Source: Halomonas qaidamensis (GTDB lineage Bacteria > Pseudomonadota > Gammaproteobacteria > Pseudomonadales > Halomonadaceae). From it: a stretch of 64,000 bases of DNA. The translations under genes and the position numbers were made by a program. This document shows, piece by piece, positions 7,536 through 17,306 of the stretch. The stretch lies in the NCBI RefSeq assembly GCF_025917315.1, contig NZ_CP080627.1, positions 3,410,001 through 3,474,000 on the forward strand. The letters are read 5' to 3'. Every line of letters starts with the position of its first letter. Within the stretch, counting starts at the first letter, position 1. The notes below the pieces were generated by a model that was given only the letters and a program-made list of their open reading frames with translations, had not been told where the DNA came from and ran no database searches.

Positions 7536-8342
7536 TTAGCGATGACGCCACTGGGGTGGGCGCTTTTCGATAAAGGCATCGATTCCTTCGGCCACATCGT
7601 CTGCCAGCATATTGCACGCCATGGTTTCGCCAGCAAAAGCGTAGGCTTCCTCTAACGGCATGGCTAGCTGACGGGCGAACATCGCCTTCCCAGTGCGTAC
7701 CGCCACTGCGCTTTTGGCACAAATACTCGCAGTAAGCGCTTCCACGGTACGATCAAGCTCGCCCTCTTCGGCAACGCGATTTATAAGTCCCCAGTCCGCG
7801 GCCTGGGAGGCACTGATAAACTCCCCAGTCAGGAGCATTTCCATAGCTCGCTTTCGCGATACATTGCGCGACAGCGCTACTGCAGGTGTCGAACAGAAAA
7901 GCCCCACATTAATCCCTGACACGGCAAATCGAGCACTGCTAGCCGCTACAGCCAAATCGCAGCTAGCGACGAGCTGGCAGCCAGCGGCTGTCGCAATGCC
8001 CTGAACTTTAGCAATCACAGGAACAGGCAAGTTAACAATGGCCTGCATCACCGCGCCGCAGCGAGCAAACAGCGCCTGGTAGTAAGCTTTTTCAGGGTTC
8101 GCACGCATCTGCTTTAAATCATGCCCTGCGCAAAATGCCTTGCCGTTCGCGGCCAACACCACGCAGCGCACCTTATCATCCTGGGCAATGTCATCTAACG
8201 CACCTTGCAGCGCCGCCAACATCTCCTCAGAAAGTGCATTAAAGCGTTCAGGCTGGTTTAACGTAAGGGTCGTTACCCCTTGATAGTCAGTGCGTTGCAG
8301 CAGATCTGAAGACGCCAGTGGCGTATCTGAAGAGGCAGACAT
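7536..8342 (-). CDS. Crotonase-fold protein (enoyl-CoA hydratase family, ECHDC3-like)
   Basis: CoA-binding crotonase superfamily member of 268 residues. The oxyanion-hole segment FCAGHDLKQM and the second one, ATAAGCQLVASCD, are clear. Compared with classical enoyl-CoA hydratase, the two catalytic glutamates appear to be absent (Gln in GCQ, and the segment GINVGLFCSTP in place of the second Glu region). This pattern resembles mammalian ECHDC3, so hydratase activity is doubtful. It is followed by the IclR regulator on the same strand, 117 bp beyond the stop when the GTG start of iclR is used. The ATG at 8342 has AGGAG upstream. Confidence 0.85.
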   Translation of the reverse strand: MSASSDTPLASSDLLQRTDYQGVTTLTLNQPERFNALSEEMLAALQGALDDIAQDDKVRCVVLAANGKAFCAGHDLKQMRANPEKAYYQALFARCGAVMQAIVNLPVPVIAKVQGIATAAGCQLVASCDLAVAASSARFAVSGINVGLFCSTPAVALSRNVSRKRAMEMLLTGEFISASQAADWGLINRVAEEGELDRTVEALTASICAKSAVAVRTGKAMFARQLAMPLEEAYAFAGETMACNMLADDVAEGIDAFIEKRPPQWRHR

Positions 8343-8416
8343 AGAAAGCTCCTAGACAGTCGAGTGTTGCTCAGTCTAGCGCGTACAAAAGCTAATGTTG
8401 GCGAGATACGACCAAA

Positions 8417-8443
8417 GAGGCCTCCTGAAAAGCAGGAGACCTC
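8417..8443 (-). terminator. Possible terminator downstream of trhO
   Basis: Hairpin GAGG-C-CTCCTG / CAGGAG-A-CCTC with one internal mismatch and an AAAAG loop. It starts 6 bp beyond the trhO stop on the minus strand and is followed by a short, weak T-stretch. Confidence 0.5.
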
Positions 8444-8448
8444 GTGAG

Positions 8449-9408
8449 TTACGTGTTTGCGCGGCTGCCTTTGCGATGGTTATAGCCTAGAGGATGAGGT
8501 TCGCCACGGGCCTTAGCCAGTTCGATTTGGCGTTGACGCTCGCGGGCGGCAGCACGGGTTTTCTCGGGGAGGGTGTCGATGCAGTGAGGGCAGCTGATGC
8601 CCGGCTCGTAGGCCGACGACTGCATATCATCAAGCGAGATGGGCATACGGCAAGCGTGACACTGCTCATGCTCACCTTCGCTGAGGTCGTGGCGCACGGT
8701 GACCCGGTTATCAAACACGAAACATTCACCGCGCCATAGCGACTGCTCTTCCGGCACTTTTTCGAGGTAGTTCAGCACGCCACCTTTTAGGTGATAGACC
8801 TCTTCAAAGCCCTCTTTCAGCATAAAGCTGGAAGCCTTTTCACAGCGGATACCGCCGGTGCAGAACATGGCGACTTTCTTGTGCTGTTCCGGGTTGTAGT
8901 GCTCGCGCACGTATTCAGGAAACTCACGGAAGGTAGTCGTTTTCGGGTCAATTGCCCGCTCAAAGCTACCAATCGCCACCTCGTAATCGTTACGAGTGTC
9001 AATGACCAGCACCTCCGGGTCAGAGATCACGGCGTTCCAATCTTCTGGTTCAACGTAGGTACCCACGGTATCGTTGGGGTCAATATCTGGCACGCCCAGG
9101 GTGACGATCTCTTTCTTCAACTTCACCTTCGTGCGGTAGAACGGCGTTTCGTCGCAGTAGGACTCTTTGTGGTCGATATCGCTTAAGCGAGGATCGGCGG
9201 TCAGCCAGGCCAGCAGGGCGTCAATGCCATCGCGGGTGCCGGCTACGGTACCGTTTATGCCTTCTTTAGCCAGCAGCAGTGTGCCCTTAACATCGTTATC
9301 GACCATCACTTGACGCAGCGGCTCACGCAGCGCTTCGAAGTCGTTCAGCGTAACAAATTTATACAGCGCCGCGACCACAATGGGCGGCATTTGGGTGGTT
9401 TCCGTCAT
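8449..9408 (-). CDS. trhO: tRNA uridine(34) hydroxylase TrhO (rhodanese family)
   Basis: Oxygen-dependent enzyme installing 5-hydroxyuridine at the tRNA wobble position (formerly YceA). The 319 residues show an N-terminal acylphosphatase-like part ([17 protein letters not shown]), a rhodanese domain with active-site Cys183 in [10 protein letters not shown], and a C-terminal segment with two CxxC pairs (CHAC, CPHC) of the kind found in this family. Start: ATG at 9408 has AGGAG seven bases upstream; the frame extends 22 codons further upstream without a ribosome site. It stands alone between its terminator and a divergent pirin gene. Confidence 0.93.
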   Translation of the reverse strand: MTETTQMPPIVVAALYKFVTLNDFEALREPLRQVMVDNDVKGTLLLAKEGINGTVAGTRDGIDALLAWLTADPRLSDIDHKESYCDETPFYRTKVKLKKEIVTLGVPDIDPNDTVGTYVEPEDWNAVISDPEVLVIDTRNDYEVAIGSFERAIDPKTTTFREFPEYVREHYNPEQHKKVAMFCTGGIRCEKASSFMLKEGFEEVYHLKGGVLNYLEKVPEEQSLWRGECFVFDNRVTVRHDLSEGEHEQCHACRMPISLDDMQSSAYEPGISCPHCIDTLPEKTRAAARERQRQIELAKARGEPHPLGYNHRKGSRANT

Positions 9409-9632
9409 GGAATACTCCTGGTAGTCGCCCTCGCAAAGGGCGGACCGGGTAAATAAACGCGCATAGTTTAGCAAACAATTTAGGCAACGTGCTGCTCTGC
9501 TTACTGATAGCTAGGGGCTTGATGGTCATTCATCGATTTATTCGATCTGACCGTCTAAAAAGCTTCACCCCACGCGCTAAGCAAGCGGGCGTATATTGAG
9601 ACCATTCCTTTATAATATTTTCGGAGTACATC

Positions 9633-10322
9633 ATGCACATCCGCCGTTCTAACGAGCGCGGTTATGCCGACCACGGCTGGCTGCGTTCATACCATACTTT
9701 CTCGTTCGCCAATTATAGGGACCCTAACTATATGGGGTTCCGAGCGCTGCGGGTGATCAACGAAGACCGGGTAACGCCGGGTAACGGTTTTGGCGCCCAT
9801 CCTCACCGGGATATGGAAATTATCTCCTATGTGCTGGAAGGGGAAATGGAGCATCGCGACAATATGGGTAACGGCGAAGTCATGCGGCCAGGCGATGTAC
9901 AGCGCATGTCCGCAGGTACTGGCGTGCTGCATAGCGAGTTTAACCACTCAAAAGAGAACGGCCTGCACTTCCTGCAAATCTGGATTGAGCCTGCCAAGCG
10001 CGGCATTGCCCCTAGTTATGAGCAGAAAGCCTTTCCAGCCACTGAACGCCAAGGACAGTGGCGCCTAGTGGTTTCTCAACAGGGTCGCGAAGGGTCGGTA
10101 AGCGTTAACCAGGACGTTAACCTTTACGCGGGGTTGTTCGACGCGGGCGAACAAGTGGATGCCCCCGCTACGCGCTATGCGTGGTTGCATGTGGTGAAAG
10201 GCACGGTAGATATTAACGGTGAAACGCTAAGCACTGGTGACGCTGCTGCGTTTCAACCGGGTGAAACGTTCAGCGTGACCGGCAAGCAGCCCGCCGAAGT
10301 GCTGCTGTTTGACTTAGCTTAA
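9633..10322 (+). CDS. yhhW: Pirin family protein (YhhW-like, quercetinase type)
   Basis: Bicupin of 229 residues. The predicted metal ligands are in place: His56 and His58 (HPHRDME), and His100 and Glu102 (HSEFNHS), matching E. coli YhhW almost position for position. YhhW has quercetin dioxygenase activity in vitro; the physiological role is unclear. The C-terminal cupin half (AWLHVVKGTVDINGE) lacks the ligands, as usual. It has its own upstream region and ends at a hairpin at 10358. The ATG at 9633 follows CGGAG. Confidence 0.9.
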   Translation: MHIRRSNERGYADHGWLRSYHTFSFANYRDPNYMGFRALRVINEDRVTPGNGFGAHPHRDMEIISYVLEGEMEHRDNMGNGEVMRPGDVQRMSAGTGVLHSEFNHSKENGLHFLQIWIEPAKRGIAPSYEQKAFPATERQGQWRLVVSQQGREGSVSVNQDVNLYAGLFDAGEQVDAPATRYAWLHVVKGTVDINGETLSTGDAAAFQPGETFSVTGKQPAEVLLFDLA

Positions 10323-10357
10323 GCCAGCCACTGAAGCGCAAAACGCCCTAAGTAAAA

Positions 10358-10380
10358 CGGCCCCAAGAAGGGGCCGCTTT
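10358..10380. terminator. Hairpin between convergent pirin and serA genes
   Basis: CGGCCCC (10358-10364) and GGGGCCG (10370-10376) around an AAGAA loop, followed by CTTT on the plus strand and preceded by AAAA. It could terminate both convergent genes. The T-runs are short. Confidence 0.65.
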
Positions 10381-10404
10381 AGACGGTTACGCTGACAGCA
10401 GCAT

Positions 10405-11649
10405 CTAGCTGTTATGCGCCGAGTACAGCACGCGAATTTTTAGCGTGTGATCTACTTGTTTCAACGCTTCTAGGGCTTGAGGGCCATAGGCCTTATCAAC
10501 ATCAATGACCACGTAGCCCACTTTATCGTTGGTTTGCAGGTACTGGCCTGAAATATTGATGCCATTTTCAGACAATACGCGGTTAATCTGCGATAGCACG
10601 CCGGGCACGTTGTCATGAATATGCAGCAAGCGATGCTTATCCGGGTGAGCAGGCAGCGCAACTTCTGGGAAGTTAACAGAAGTAACCGTGGTGCCGTTGT
10701 CTGAATAGGTGATGAGCTTTTCAGCCACTTCAATACCGATGTTCTCCTGAGCTTCCAGGGTAGAACCACCGATATGCGGTGTCAGAATCACATTTTCCAG
10801 GCCGCGCAGCGGGCTCTGGAACTCTTCATCATTGCCTTTCGGCTCTACTGGGAAAACATCAATCGCAGCGCCATTCAGCTTGCCTGCTTTAATCGCGTCT
10901 GCCAGTGGCTCAATCTCAACAACGCTACCACGGGCGGCATTAATCAAGATCGCGCCCTGCTTCATCGCCGCAATCTCTTTCTCGCCAATCATCCAGCGGG
11001 TGGACTGCAAGTCAGGCACATGCAAGCTGACCACGTCTGAGCGCTGTAGCAGCTGTTCAAGACTCGCTACCTGACTGGCATTACCCATGCCAAGCTTAGT
11101 GATCACATCATAGAAAATGACATTAAAGCCAAGCGATTCAGCCAATACTGAGAGCTGCGCGCCAATGCTACCGTAGCCTACGATCCCCAGGGTTTTGCCC
11201 CGCGCCTCGTGAGAGTTTTTCGCCGATTTCAGCCAGCCGCCTTGATGGGCGCGAGCGTTCTTTTCGGGAATACCCCGCAGCAACATAATGGCTTCTGCCA
11301 GCACCAGCTCTGCAACCGAACGAGTATTCGAGTACGGCGCGTTAAATACCGCGATGCCACGCTTAAGGGCTGCCGTCAAATCAACCTGGTTTGTTCCGAT
11401 ACAGAAACAGCCAACGCCCACCAGCTTTTCTGCCGCTTCAAATACGCGCTCATTGAGCTGCGTACGTGAGCGAATGCCGATAAAGTGAACATCGCGAATC
11501 TTTTCGATCAGCGACGCCTCATCTAGCGAGGTCGGCAGGTGCTCGATGTTTTCGTAACCTGCGTTGTGAAAATTGTCCACCGCGCTTTGGTGGACGCCCT
11601 CGAGCAGCAGGATCTTGATCTTGCTCTTGTCCAGGGACGTTTTGGCCAT
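10405..11649 (-). CDS. serA: D-3-phosphoglycerate dehydrogenase
   Basis: First committed step of serine synthesis: oxidises 3-phosphoglycerate with NAD+. The 414-residue protein closely follows E. coli SerA: substrate and nucleotide domains (GCFCIGTNQVDL; GIVGYGSIGAQL), catalytic Arg in NAARGSVVE, catalytic His in LTPHIGGSTLEAQ, and a C-terminal ACT domain (LLHIHDNVPGVLSQIN) that binds serine for feedback inhibition. The start at 11649 gives MAKTSLDK, matching the family; an in-frame ATG 10 codons upstream has no support. Confidence 0.97.
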   Translation of the reverse strand: MAKTSLDKSKIKILLLEGVHQSAVDNFHNAGYENIEHLPTSLDEASLIEKIRDVHFIGIRSRTQLNERVFEAAEKLVGVGCFCIGTNQVDLTAALKRGIAVFNAPYSNTRSVAELVLAEAIMLLRGIPEKNARAHQGGWLKSAKNSHEARGKTLGIVGYGSIGAQLSVLAESLGFNVIFYDVITKLGMGNASQVASLEQLLQRSDVVSLHVPDLQSTRWMIGEKEIAAMKQGAILINAARGSVVEIEPLADAIKAGKLNGAAIDVFPVEPKGNDEEFQSPLRGLENVILTPHIGGSTLEAQENIGIEVAEKLITYSDNGTTVTSVNFPEVALPAHPDKHRLLHIHDNVPGVLSQINRVLSENGINISGQYLQTNDKVGYVVIDVDKAYGPQALEALKQVDHTLKIRVLYSAHNS

Positions 11650-11932
11650 GGCTGAATCAACCTCTATGGTCGGCGGCATGCGCCGTGTATCGGTTCACGG
11701 AAGGCCCATATAGTAGCACAGCCACGACCGCTCTCGGCGTCTTGAGATGATGAAAAGTGTGCGTTTACAAGATGAACTAGCCGCAAGTAGAAGAATTGAC
11801 CAAGGTTGAGGGCAGACGCCACCCCCTTAGCTCGGTGTATACTGGGTGTTTATTTTTTGATAACCCGGCTATAGCCACGTTCGCCGCCCTTAATCAGTAT
11901 CAGGGCACCAGCAAAATAGTAGGCCTTACCCA

Positions 11933-12229
11933 ATGAGCGATAACACTCTACCTGCGCAAGATTTCGCTGCAACGGTTTCACAACTTGAAACCATTGTGGA
12001 ACGCCTTGAGTCCGGCGAACTCTCATTGGAGGACGCACTGACCGCCTTTGAACGGGGCGTGCGTCTCACTCGTGACGCTCAACAGCGTCTCGATAACGCC
12101 GAACTAAAAGTACGCGCATTAAGTGAAGACCGCGAGGGTAAGCTTGACGTTACCGCTTTTGCGGCAGGACCAGAGACGGACGACGCCACTGATCTTGGCA
12201 ACGACAGCGAGGAAACGCCGCCATGGTAA
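11933..12229 (+). CDS. xseB: Exodeoxyribonuclease VII small subunit
   Basis: 98-residue subunit that binds XseA to form ExoVII, which degrades single-stranded DNA. The core FAATVSQLETIVERLESGEL and LEDALTAFERGVRL is typical, followed by an acidic tail. Its 3' end overlaps ispA by 7 bp, forming the xseB-ispA-dxs operon usual in gammaproteobacteria. The 280-bp region upstream (11650-11932) holds the promoters of xseB and the divergent serA; a TATACT at 11838-11843 could be a -10 box but lacks a good -35. Confidence 0.95.
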   Translation: MSDNTLPAQDFAATVSQLETIVERLESGELSLEDALTAFERGVRLTRDAQQRLDNAELKVRALSEDREGKLDVTAFAAGPETDDATDLGNDSEETPPW

Positions 12230-13119
12230 CGACTGCTAATGCTTCTCAACTGGCGGCGCTGCGCCACGCGAGTAACGCACGGGTTGACGCCACACTCTCA
12301 GCATTGTTTGACACCCACCCAGCCGTTGCGCCGCGCCTTGAAGCCGCAATGCGTCACGGCCTACTGGTAGGTGGCAAACGTTTGCGGCCACTGCTGGTTT
12401 ACCTAGCTGGTAACGCACTAGGGGCGCGTGAAGATGCCTTGGACGCCCCCGCCGCTGCAATTGAGCTGATCCATGCGTACTCATTGATTCATGATGACCT
12501 ACCCGCCATGGACGATGATGACCTGCGGCGCGGCCAGCCTACGGTGCATAAAGCCTTTGATGAGGCCACCGCGATTTTAGCGGGAGACGCGCTACAGGCA
12601 CTGGCCTTTGAAGTACTCGCCAGCCAACCCTATCCACGGCTTGGCAGCATGGTAACCACGCTGGCCGTGGCCTCAGGCCGGGCAGGGATGGTCGCAGGCC
12701 AAGCGCTAGACTTAGCCGCCGTAGGCGGCCACCCGGATGTGGACGCACTGGCCCATATGCATGCCCATAAGACCGGTGCGCTGATTGTGGCCGCAGTGCG
12801 TTTAGGCGGGTTGGTGGCGGTGGATGAAAATGACCCGCGGCTTGCTGCGCTAATTCGCTACGGCCGCGCCATTGGTCTAGCCTTCCAGATTCATGATGAT
12901 GTCCTGGACGTGACGGGAGATACCGTCACGCTGGGCAAAATCTCTGGTGCTGATGCTGCACGTGCCAAGCCGACTTACCCCAGCTTACTGGGACTTGCCG
13001 GCGCACAGCACAAAGCAACTACGCTGATTGAAGAGGCCATTGCCGCCCTCGCCCCGCTTGGCGAGCAAGCCGCACCGCTGGCCGACCTTGCCCACTATAT
13101 GATCGAGCGCGACCACTGA
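12223..13119 (+). CDS. ispA: Farnesyl diphosphate synthase
   Basis: Condenses isopentenyl and dimethylallyl diphosphate to farnesyl diphosphate for quinone and undecaprenyl synthesis. In the 298 residues the GKRLRP motif is at 51-56, the first Asp-rich motif DDLPAMD at 91-97 and the second DDVLD at 225-229. Length and motif spacing are normal. Start overlaps xseB, implying coupled translation, and dxs follows, so two steps of isoprenoid synthesis share one transcript. Confidence 0.96.
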   Translation: MVTTANASQLAALRHASNARVDATLSALFDTHPAVAPRLEAAMRHGLLVGGKRLRPLLVYLAGNALGAREDALDAPAAAIELIHAYSLIHDDLPAMDDDDLRRGQPTVHKAFDEATAILAGDALQALAFEVLASQPYPRLGSMVTTLAVASGRAGMVAGQALDLAAVGGHPDVDALAHMHAHKTGALIVAAVRLGGLVAVDENDPRLAALIRYGRAIGLAFQIHDDVLDVTGDTVTLGKISGADAARAKPTYPSLLGLAGAQHKATTLIEEAIAALAPLGEQAAPLADLAHYMIERDH

Positions 13120-13122
13120 ACA

Positions 13123-13164
13123 ATGTCCATGAAACAAGCAACGTCCATGAAAACATGCCTATGA
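13123..13164 (+). other. Possible 13-codon leader minicistron before dxs
   Basis: Four bases after the ispA stop an ATG opens a frame encoding [13 protein letters not shown]. It stops at TGA 13162-13164, overlapping the second in-frame dxs ATG (13161) as ATGA. The arrangement could couple translation, but no ribosome-binding site is obvious, and it may be fortuitous. The stretch contains a near-duplicated TCCATGAAA. Confidence 0.25.
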
Positions 13165-15080
13165 AGCTGTTCGACGAGATTCCCCACGAGCGCCCCGCGA
13201 CACCGCTGCTCGACTCTTTTGATCACCCTGCTGCGCTGCGGGCCATGAATGCTAAGCAGCTTGCCCAGTTGGCTGATGAACTACGCGCCTATTTGCTCTA
13301 TAGCGTGGGAGTGACTGGCGGTCATTTCGGTGCAGGCCTGGGCGTTGTGGAGCTCACCGTAGCGCTTCATCACGCCTTTCATACGCCCAAAGACCGCTTG
13401 GTATGGGATGTGGGCCACCAGGCTTACCCACATAAGATTTTGACCGGACGGCGTGACGCAATGCTTAGCATTCGCCAACATAGTGGTTTAGCAGCCTTTC
13501 CACGCCGCGCAGAATCCGAGTACGACACCTTTGGTGTCGGCCACTCTAGCACGTCGATTTCAGCGGCTCTGGGGATGGCGCTCGCCGCCCAGGCACAAAA
13601 CGACCCGCGTCGCGTGTGTGCGATTATCGGAGACGGTGCACTCACCGCGGGAATGGCCTTTGAAGCGCTGGCCCACGCAGGCCACGTTAACGCCAATATG
13701 CTAGTGGTGCTGAACGACAACGAGATGTCGATTTCGGAAAACGTTGGCGGCATCGCCACCTATCTAGCCCGTGTGCTGTCTAGCAAGCCTTTCCTTAAAA
13801 TGCGCGAAGAAGGCAAAAAAGTGCTTTCTCATCTGCCTGGCGCACTCGAACTTGCCAAGCGCACCGAAGAGCACATGAAGGGTATGGTGAGCCCTGCCAC
13901 GCTGTTTGAAGAGATGGGCTTCAACTATATCGGCCCCATTGATGGCCACGACCTAGAAGCGTTGACTGAAACGCTGTGCAATCTGCGCGACCAAGATGGC
14001 CCACAGTTTCTGCATATCAAAACGGTCAAAGGCAAAGGCTTTCTGCCCGCCGAGGCCGACCAGATTGGCTATCACGCTATTACCAAACTGGAAAAGCCCA
14101 GCGCCACAGCCAATGCGCCACTGATGAAGCCAGCGGCTGCGCCGAAAGCGGCGGCTAAGAAAAAGTACTGCAACGTGTTCGGCGACTGGCTGTGCGATAT
14201 GGCAGCCACCGATTCACGGCTGATGGGAATTACCCCCGCCATGGGAGAAGGCTCGGATTTAATTCGCTTCTCCCAGCAGTATCCTGAGCGCTATTTTGAT
14301 GTCGCCATTGCTGAGCAACATGCCGTAACGCTTGCTGCAGGTATGGCTTGTGAAAATATGAAGCCTGTCGTGGCGATTTACTCAACGTTTTTACAGCGCG
14401 GCTACGACCAACTTATTCACGATGTAGCCGTCCAGAACCTTGACGTAACATTTGCGATTGACCGCGCTGGCCTTGTGGGTGAAGACGGGCCAACCCACCA
14501 CGGCAGTATGGATTTATCGTTTTTACGCTGCATCCCCGGCATGGTGATTTTAGCCCCTGCGGATGAAGCAGAATGCCGTGCCATGCTGAGCGCTGCCTAC
14601 CATCATCCTGGTCCCGCGGCAGTTCGCTACCCACGCGGCACAGGCCCCGGCGTAGCCATTCCTGACCACTTAGAGTCGCTGCCCATTGGCCAAGCACAGG
14701 TGCGCCGCGATGCGGGCAATGACGGTGTACGCATTGCCTTGCTGGCATTTGGTAGCGTCAACAGCGCTGCTGCAGAAGTCGCTGAAAAGCTCGACGCCAC
14801 ACATATCAATATGCGCTCTATCAAGCCACTGGATCGAGACACCGTGCTCCATGCCGCCGATGAACATGAGCTGCTGGTCACTCTAGAAGAGAATGTGATC
14901 GCCGGGGGGGCAGGTAGCGCCGTAAACGAGCTGCTGCACGCAGAAGGCGTACAAATCGAAGTGCTAAATTTAGGCCTGCCTGACACCTTTGTTGAACACG
15001 GCACCCCCACAGAGTTGCTACGCGACTGCGGCCTAGATGCCGACGGTATCGAGCGTGCCATTCGTGCCCGTCTTCCGTAA
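13155..15080 (+). CDS. dxs: 1-deoxy-D-xylulose-5-phosphate synthase
   Basis: Thiamine-diphosphate enzyme joining pyruvate and glyceraldehyde 3-phosphate, the entry to the MEP isoprenoid pathway. The 641 residues include the ThDP/Mg motif [14 protein letters not shown] with NDNEMSIS, the pyrimidine-domain stretch [18 protein letters not shown] with its catalytic Glu, and the C-terminal transketolase-like domain. A lysine/alanine-rich linker (around residues 320-335) separates the halves. Start: ATG 13155 and ATG 13161 are both possible, and neither has a clear ribosome site; the latter overlaps the minicistron stop. Confidence 0.97.
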   Translation: MPMKLFDEIPHERPATPLLDSFDHPAALRAMNAKQLAQLADELRAYLLYSVGVTGGHFGAGLGVVELTVALHHAFHTPKDRLVWDVGHQAYPHKILTGRRDAMLSIRQHSGLAAFPRRAESEYDTFGVGHSSTSISAALGMALAAQAQNDPRRVCAIIGDGALTAGMAFEALAHAGHVNANMLVVLNDNEMSISENVGGIATYLARVLSSKPFLKMREEGKKVLSHLPGALELAKRTEEHMKGMVSPATLFEEMGFNYIGPIDGHDLEALTETLCNLRDQDGPQFLHIKTVKGKGFLPAEADQIGYHAITKLEKPSATANAPLMKPAAAPKAAAKKKYCNVFGDWLCDMAATDSRLMGITPAMGEGSDLIRFSQQYPERYFDVAIAEQHAVTLAAGMACENMKPVVAIYSTFLQRGYDQLIHDVAVQNLDVTFAIDRAGLVGEDGPTHHGSMDLSFLRCIPGMVILAPADEAECRAMLSAAYHHPGPAAVRYPRGTGPGVAIPDHLESLPIGQAQVRRDAGNDGVRIALLAFGSVNSAAAEVAEKLDATHINMRSIKPLDRDTVLHAADEHELLVTLEENVIAGGAGSAVNELLHAEGVQIEVLNLGLPDTFVEHGTPTELLRDCGLDADGIERAIRARLP

Positions 15081-15129
15081 CGTTTAACGCTTTGACAGTA
15101 CTTTTAACTTTTTAACAGTTGAGAACACT

Positions 15130-15891
15130 ATGCTATTTCTGATTATCGTGTTTGGCCTGATTGGCCTTGCTGTCGGAGGTCCCATTGGCCTGCTGATTGG
15201 CGGTGGATTGGGCTGGTGGTTAGCACGGCGGATTAGCCGCCGACTGAATGCGGCGCGCATGCAGATTCAAGAGGGTTTTTTAGAATCGATCTTCTCGGTA
15301 ATGGGTTGCTTATGCCAAGCCGATGGCAAAGTCACTGATGGCGAGCTGGGCGTGGCTGAAAAGCTATTCGACCAAATGCACCTTCAAGGCGAACAGCGTG
15401 CCAGGGCACGGGCAGCCTTTGAGCGCGGGCGGGCCGATGATTTCAATCTTGAAGCAGAATTGGCCAGCGTCAATCGCCTAACCCAGCGCCAGCCGATTTT
15501 ACGGCAGGTGTTTTTGCAGGTTCAGTTAACCGCCATCGCGGCTGACGGCGTGCTTCACCCTGCAGAGCACGAGATGATTCTACGTGTAGCCCGCGGGGTT
15601 GGTTGTAGCGACGCTGAAGTACAGCAAATCGAAGCCATGCTTCACGGTGCCGCCGCGAATTCGCAAGGTTCCAGTGAAGAGGCATTGAAAGACGCCTACC
15701 GTGTACTTGGGGTGAATGAAGACGCCAGCGACGCAGAAATCAAAAAAGCGTACCGTCGTCTGATGAGCCAAAATCACCCCGACAAATTGGCTGGCAAAGG
15801 GCTGCCTGAAAGCATGCGTGAAGTGGCACAGGCGCGCACCAGCGAAATTGGCAACGCTTACGAACGTATCCGTAGCGCCCGTGGCCAATAG
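15130..15891 (+). CDS. djlA: Co-chaperone DjlA
   Basis: Membrane-anchored J-domain protein that stimulates DnaK. The 253 residues show one glycine-rich N-terminal membrane helix (residues 1-33), a central TerB-like helical domain (about 50-175) and a C-terminal J domain (about 187-253) with the HPD tripeptide at 216-218. This is the canonical DjlA order. It follows dxs after 49 bp and may be read from the same transcript. GAGAA precedes the ATG. Confidence 0.93.
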   Translation: MLFLIIVFGLIGLAVGGPIGLLIGGGLGWWLARRISRRLNAARMQIQEGFLESIFSVMGCLCQADGKVTDGELGVAEKLFDQMHLQGEQRARARAAFERGRADDFNLEAELASVNRLTQRQPILRQVFLQVQLTAIAADGVLHPAEHEMILRVARGVGCSDAEVQQIEAMLHGAAANSQGSSEEALKDAYRVLGVNEDASDAEIKKAYRRLMSQNHPDKLAGKGLPESMREVAQARTSEIGNAYERIRSARGQ

Positions 15892-15949
15892 ACAGGTTTC
15901 TAAGCACTCGCTACAGTAAAACCCCACCGCGCTGCTTAGGAGCCGCCGT

Positions 15950-16576
15950 ATGATAATCCACTACAGTTTTCCAAATTCCCGCTCGGTGCGGGTTGCCTGG
16001 ACACTTGAAGAGCTTGGCCTGGACTACCACTGCCAGCACGTAGCACTAGATAAAGGCGAGGGGCAAACCGCTGAGCACCTAGCTCGCCATCCAGATGGCA
16101 AGGTGCCAGTGATGGAAGATGGCGCGCTAACGCTGTTTGAGTCGGTGCCTATCTGTCGTTATCTTGCCGAGCAATACGGTGATGGCAGCCTTCTGCCAGA
16201 AAGCGCCGCTGAGCGAGCGCAGGTCGATCAGTGGCTAAGCTTTATCGTCACTGAAGTCGAGCAGCCGCTATGGCTACAGGCCAAGCATAAATTCGCTTTA
16301 CCCCAAGATAAGCGCGTACCTTCAGTATTGCCTACCGCCGCTTGGGAATTTCAGCGGGCACTGCTAGCGCTGGAGCGCCGTTATCAGGGCCAGGAAACGT
16401 TAGTCGGCGAGACGTTCACCTTGGCAGACATCTTCCTTACCCATACGTTAACGTGGGCAGCCAGCATGAAACACCGCCTGCCTGAACCTCTGGCTGCCTA
16501 CCGCGCACGCCACGCTGACCGTCCTGCGCTAGCCCGTGCCATGGCTAAAGAGCAAGCAGCCGCTGAAGAGCGTTAA
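15950..16576 (+). CDS. Glutathione S-transferase family protein
   Basis: 208-residue cytosolic GST: an N-terminal thioredoxin-like domain (IHYSFPNSRSVRVAWTLEEL, with the cis-Pro and the GSH-binding ES pair in KVPVMEDGALTLFESVPI) and an all-helical C-terminal domain with the FTLADIFLTH N-capping box. The exact substrate cannot be inferred. Its stop overlaps the convergent hemolysin-III gene by 4 bp. GGAG precedes the ATG. Confidence 0.9.
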   Translation: MIIHYSFPNSRSVRVAWTLEELGLDYHCQHVALDKGEGQTAEHLARHPDGKVPVMEDGALTLFESVPICRYLAEQYGDGSLLPESAAERAQVDQWLSFIVTEVEQPLWLQAKHKFALPQDKRVPSVLPTAAWEFQRALLALERRYQGQETLVGETFTLADIFLTHTLTWAASMKHRLPEPLAAYRARHADRPALARAMAKEQAAAEER

Positions 16577-17271
16577 GTAACCGCCTGGTGGGGCAGCACA
16601 GCGCTATAAACGGCGATGTAGTGGCAGACACTTCCAGCCATTACAAATAGATGCCAAATAGCGTGGTTGTAGGGAATGGCACGCACAGCGTAGAAGATAA
16701 CCCCCAGCGTGTAGATGATCCCCCCTGTAGCAAGTAGAGCGATGCCGGTCACCGATAAGCTGGCCGCCATCTCTCTTGAGGCCAACACAATCATCCAGCC
16801 CATGAGGAGATAGATCGCCACGCGTAGCACCGAAAAACGCTGTGGCCATAGCAATAGGAAGCCAATCCCTACTAGCGCTAGCGACCACACGGCGATAAAT
16901 AAGACCCAGCCCGTGGTGCCGCGTATATTAACGAGCAGAAAAGGCGTATAAGTGCCCGCGATAAGTAAATAAATCGCACAGTGGTCAAGCAACTGAAAGC
17001 GTCGCTTCCAGCGCCGATGGGAAATACCGTGATAGAAGGTCGACGCGGTATAAAGCAGCACTAGCGTGGTGCCATAGAGGCTCAGACTGGCAATTTTCCA
17101 TGGGTCGACATGGGCCGCTAAACTCGCCACCACCAGCAACACCACCATGCCCACTAGGCTGAGCACAGCACCCACGCCATGGGTAACACTGTGCCACCAC
17201 TCTTCGATACTGCTGAATTCGCCCTGCTTGCCGGGCAGTGCATCAGGTTGTTGTTGATCGACAGCTTTCAT
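16573..17271 (-). CDS. Hemolysin III / PAQR family membrane protein
   Basis: 232-residue protein with seven predicted membrane helices. The three conserved PAQR patches with putative metal ligands are present: WHSVTHGVG near residue 27, STFYHGISH and HAIWHLFVMAGSVCHY. The family includes YqfA and HlyIII; members have been linked to membrane-lipid homeostasis, and true haemolytic activity is doubtful. Convergent with the GST gene and followed on its upstream side by ribA on the same strand. Confidence 0.9.
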   Translation of the reverse strand: MKAVDQQQPDALPGKQGEFSSIEEWWHSVTHGVGAVLSLVGMVVLLVVASLAAHVDPWKIASLSLYGTTLVLLYTASTFYHGISHRRWKRRFQLLDHCAIYLLIAGTYTPFLLVNIRGTTGWVLFIAVWSLALVGIGFLLLWPQRFSVLRVAIYLLMGWMIVLASREMAASLSVTGIALLATGGIIYTLGVIFYAVRAIPYNHAIWHLFVMAGSVCHYIAVYSAVLPHQAVT

Positions 17272-17306
17272 TTTGGGGAACCCCTAAAAACCTCTTCCCC
17301 TCACTA

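Noticed and set aside
9611..9616. TATAAT as the -10 box of the pirin gene
   Set aside because: No -35 at the right distance, and the implied leader would begin at the ribosome-binding site; not convincing.
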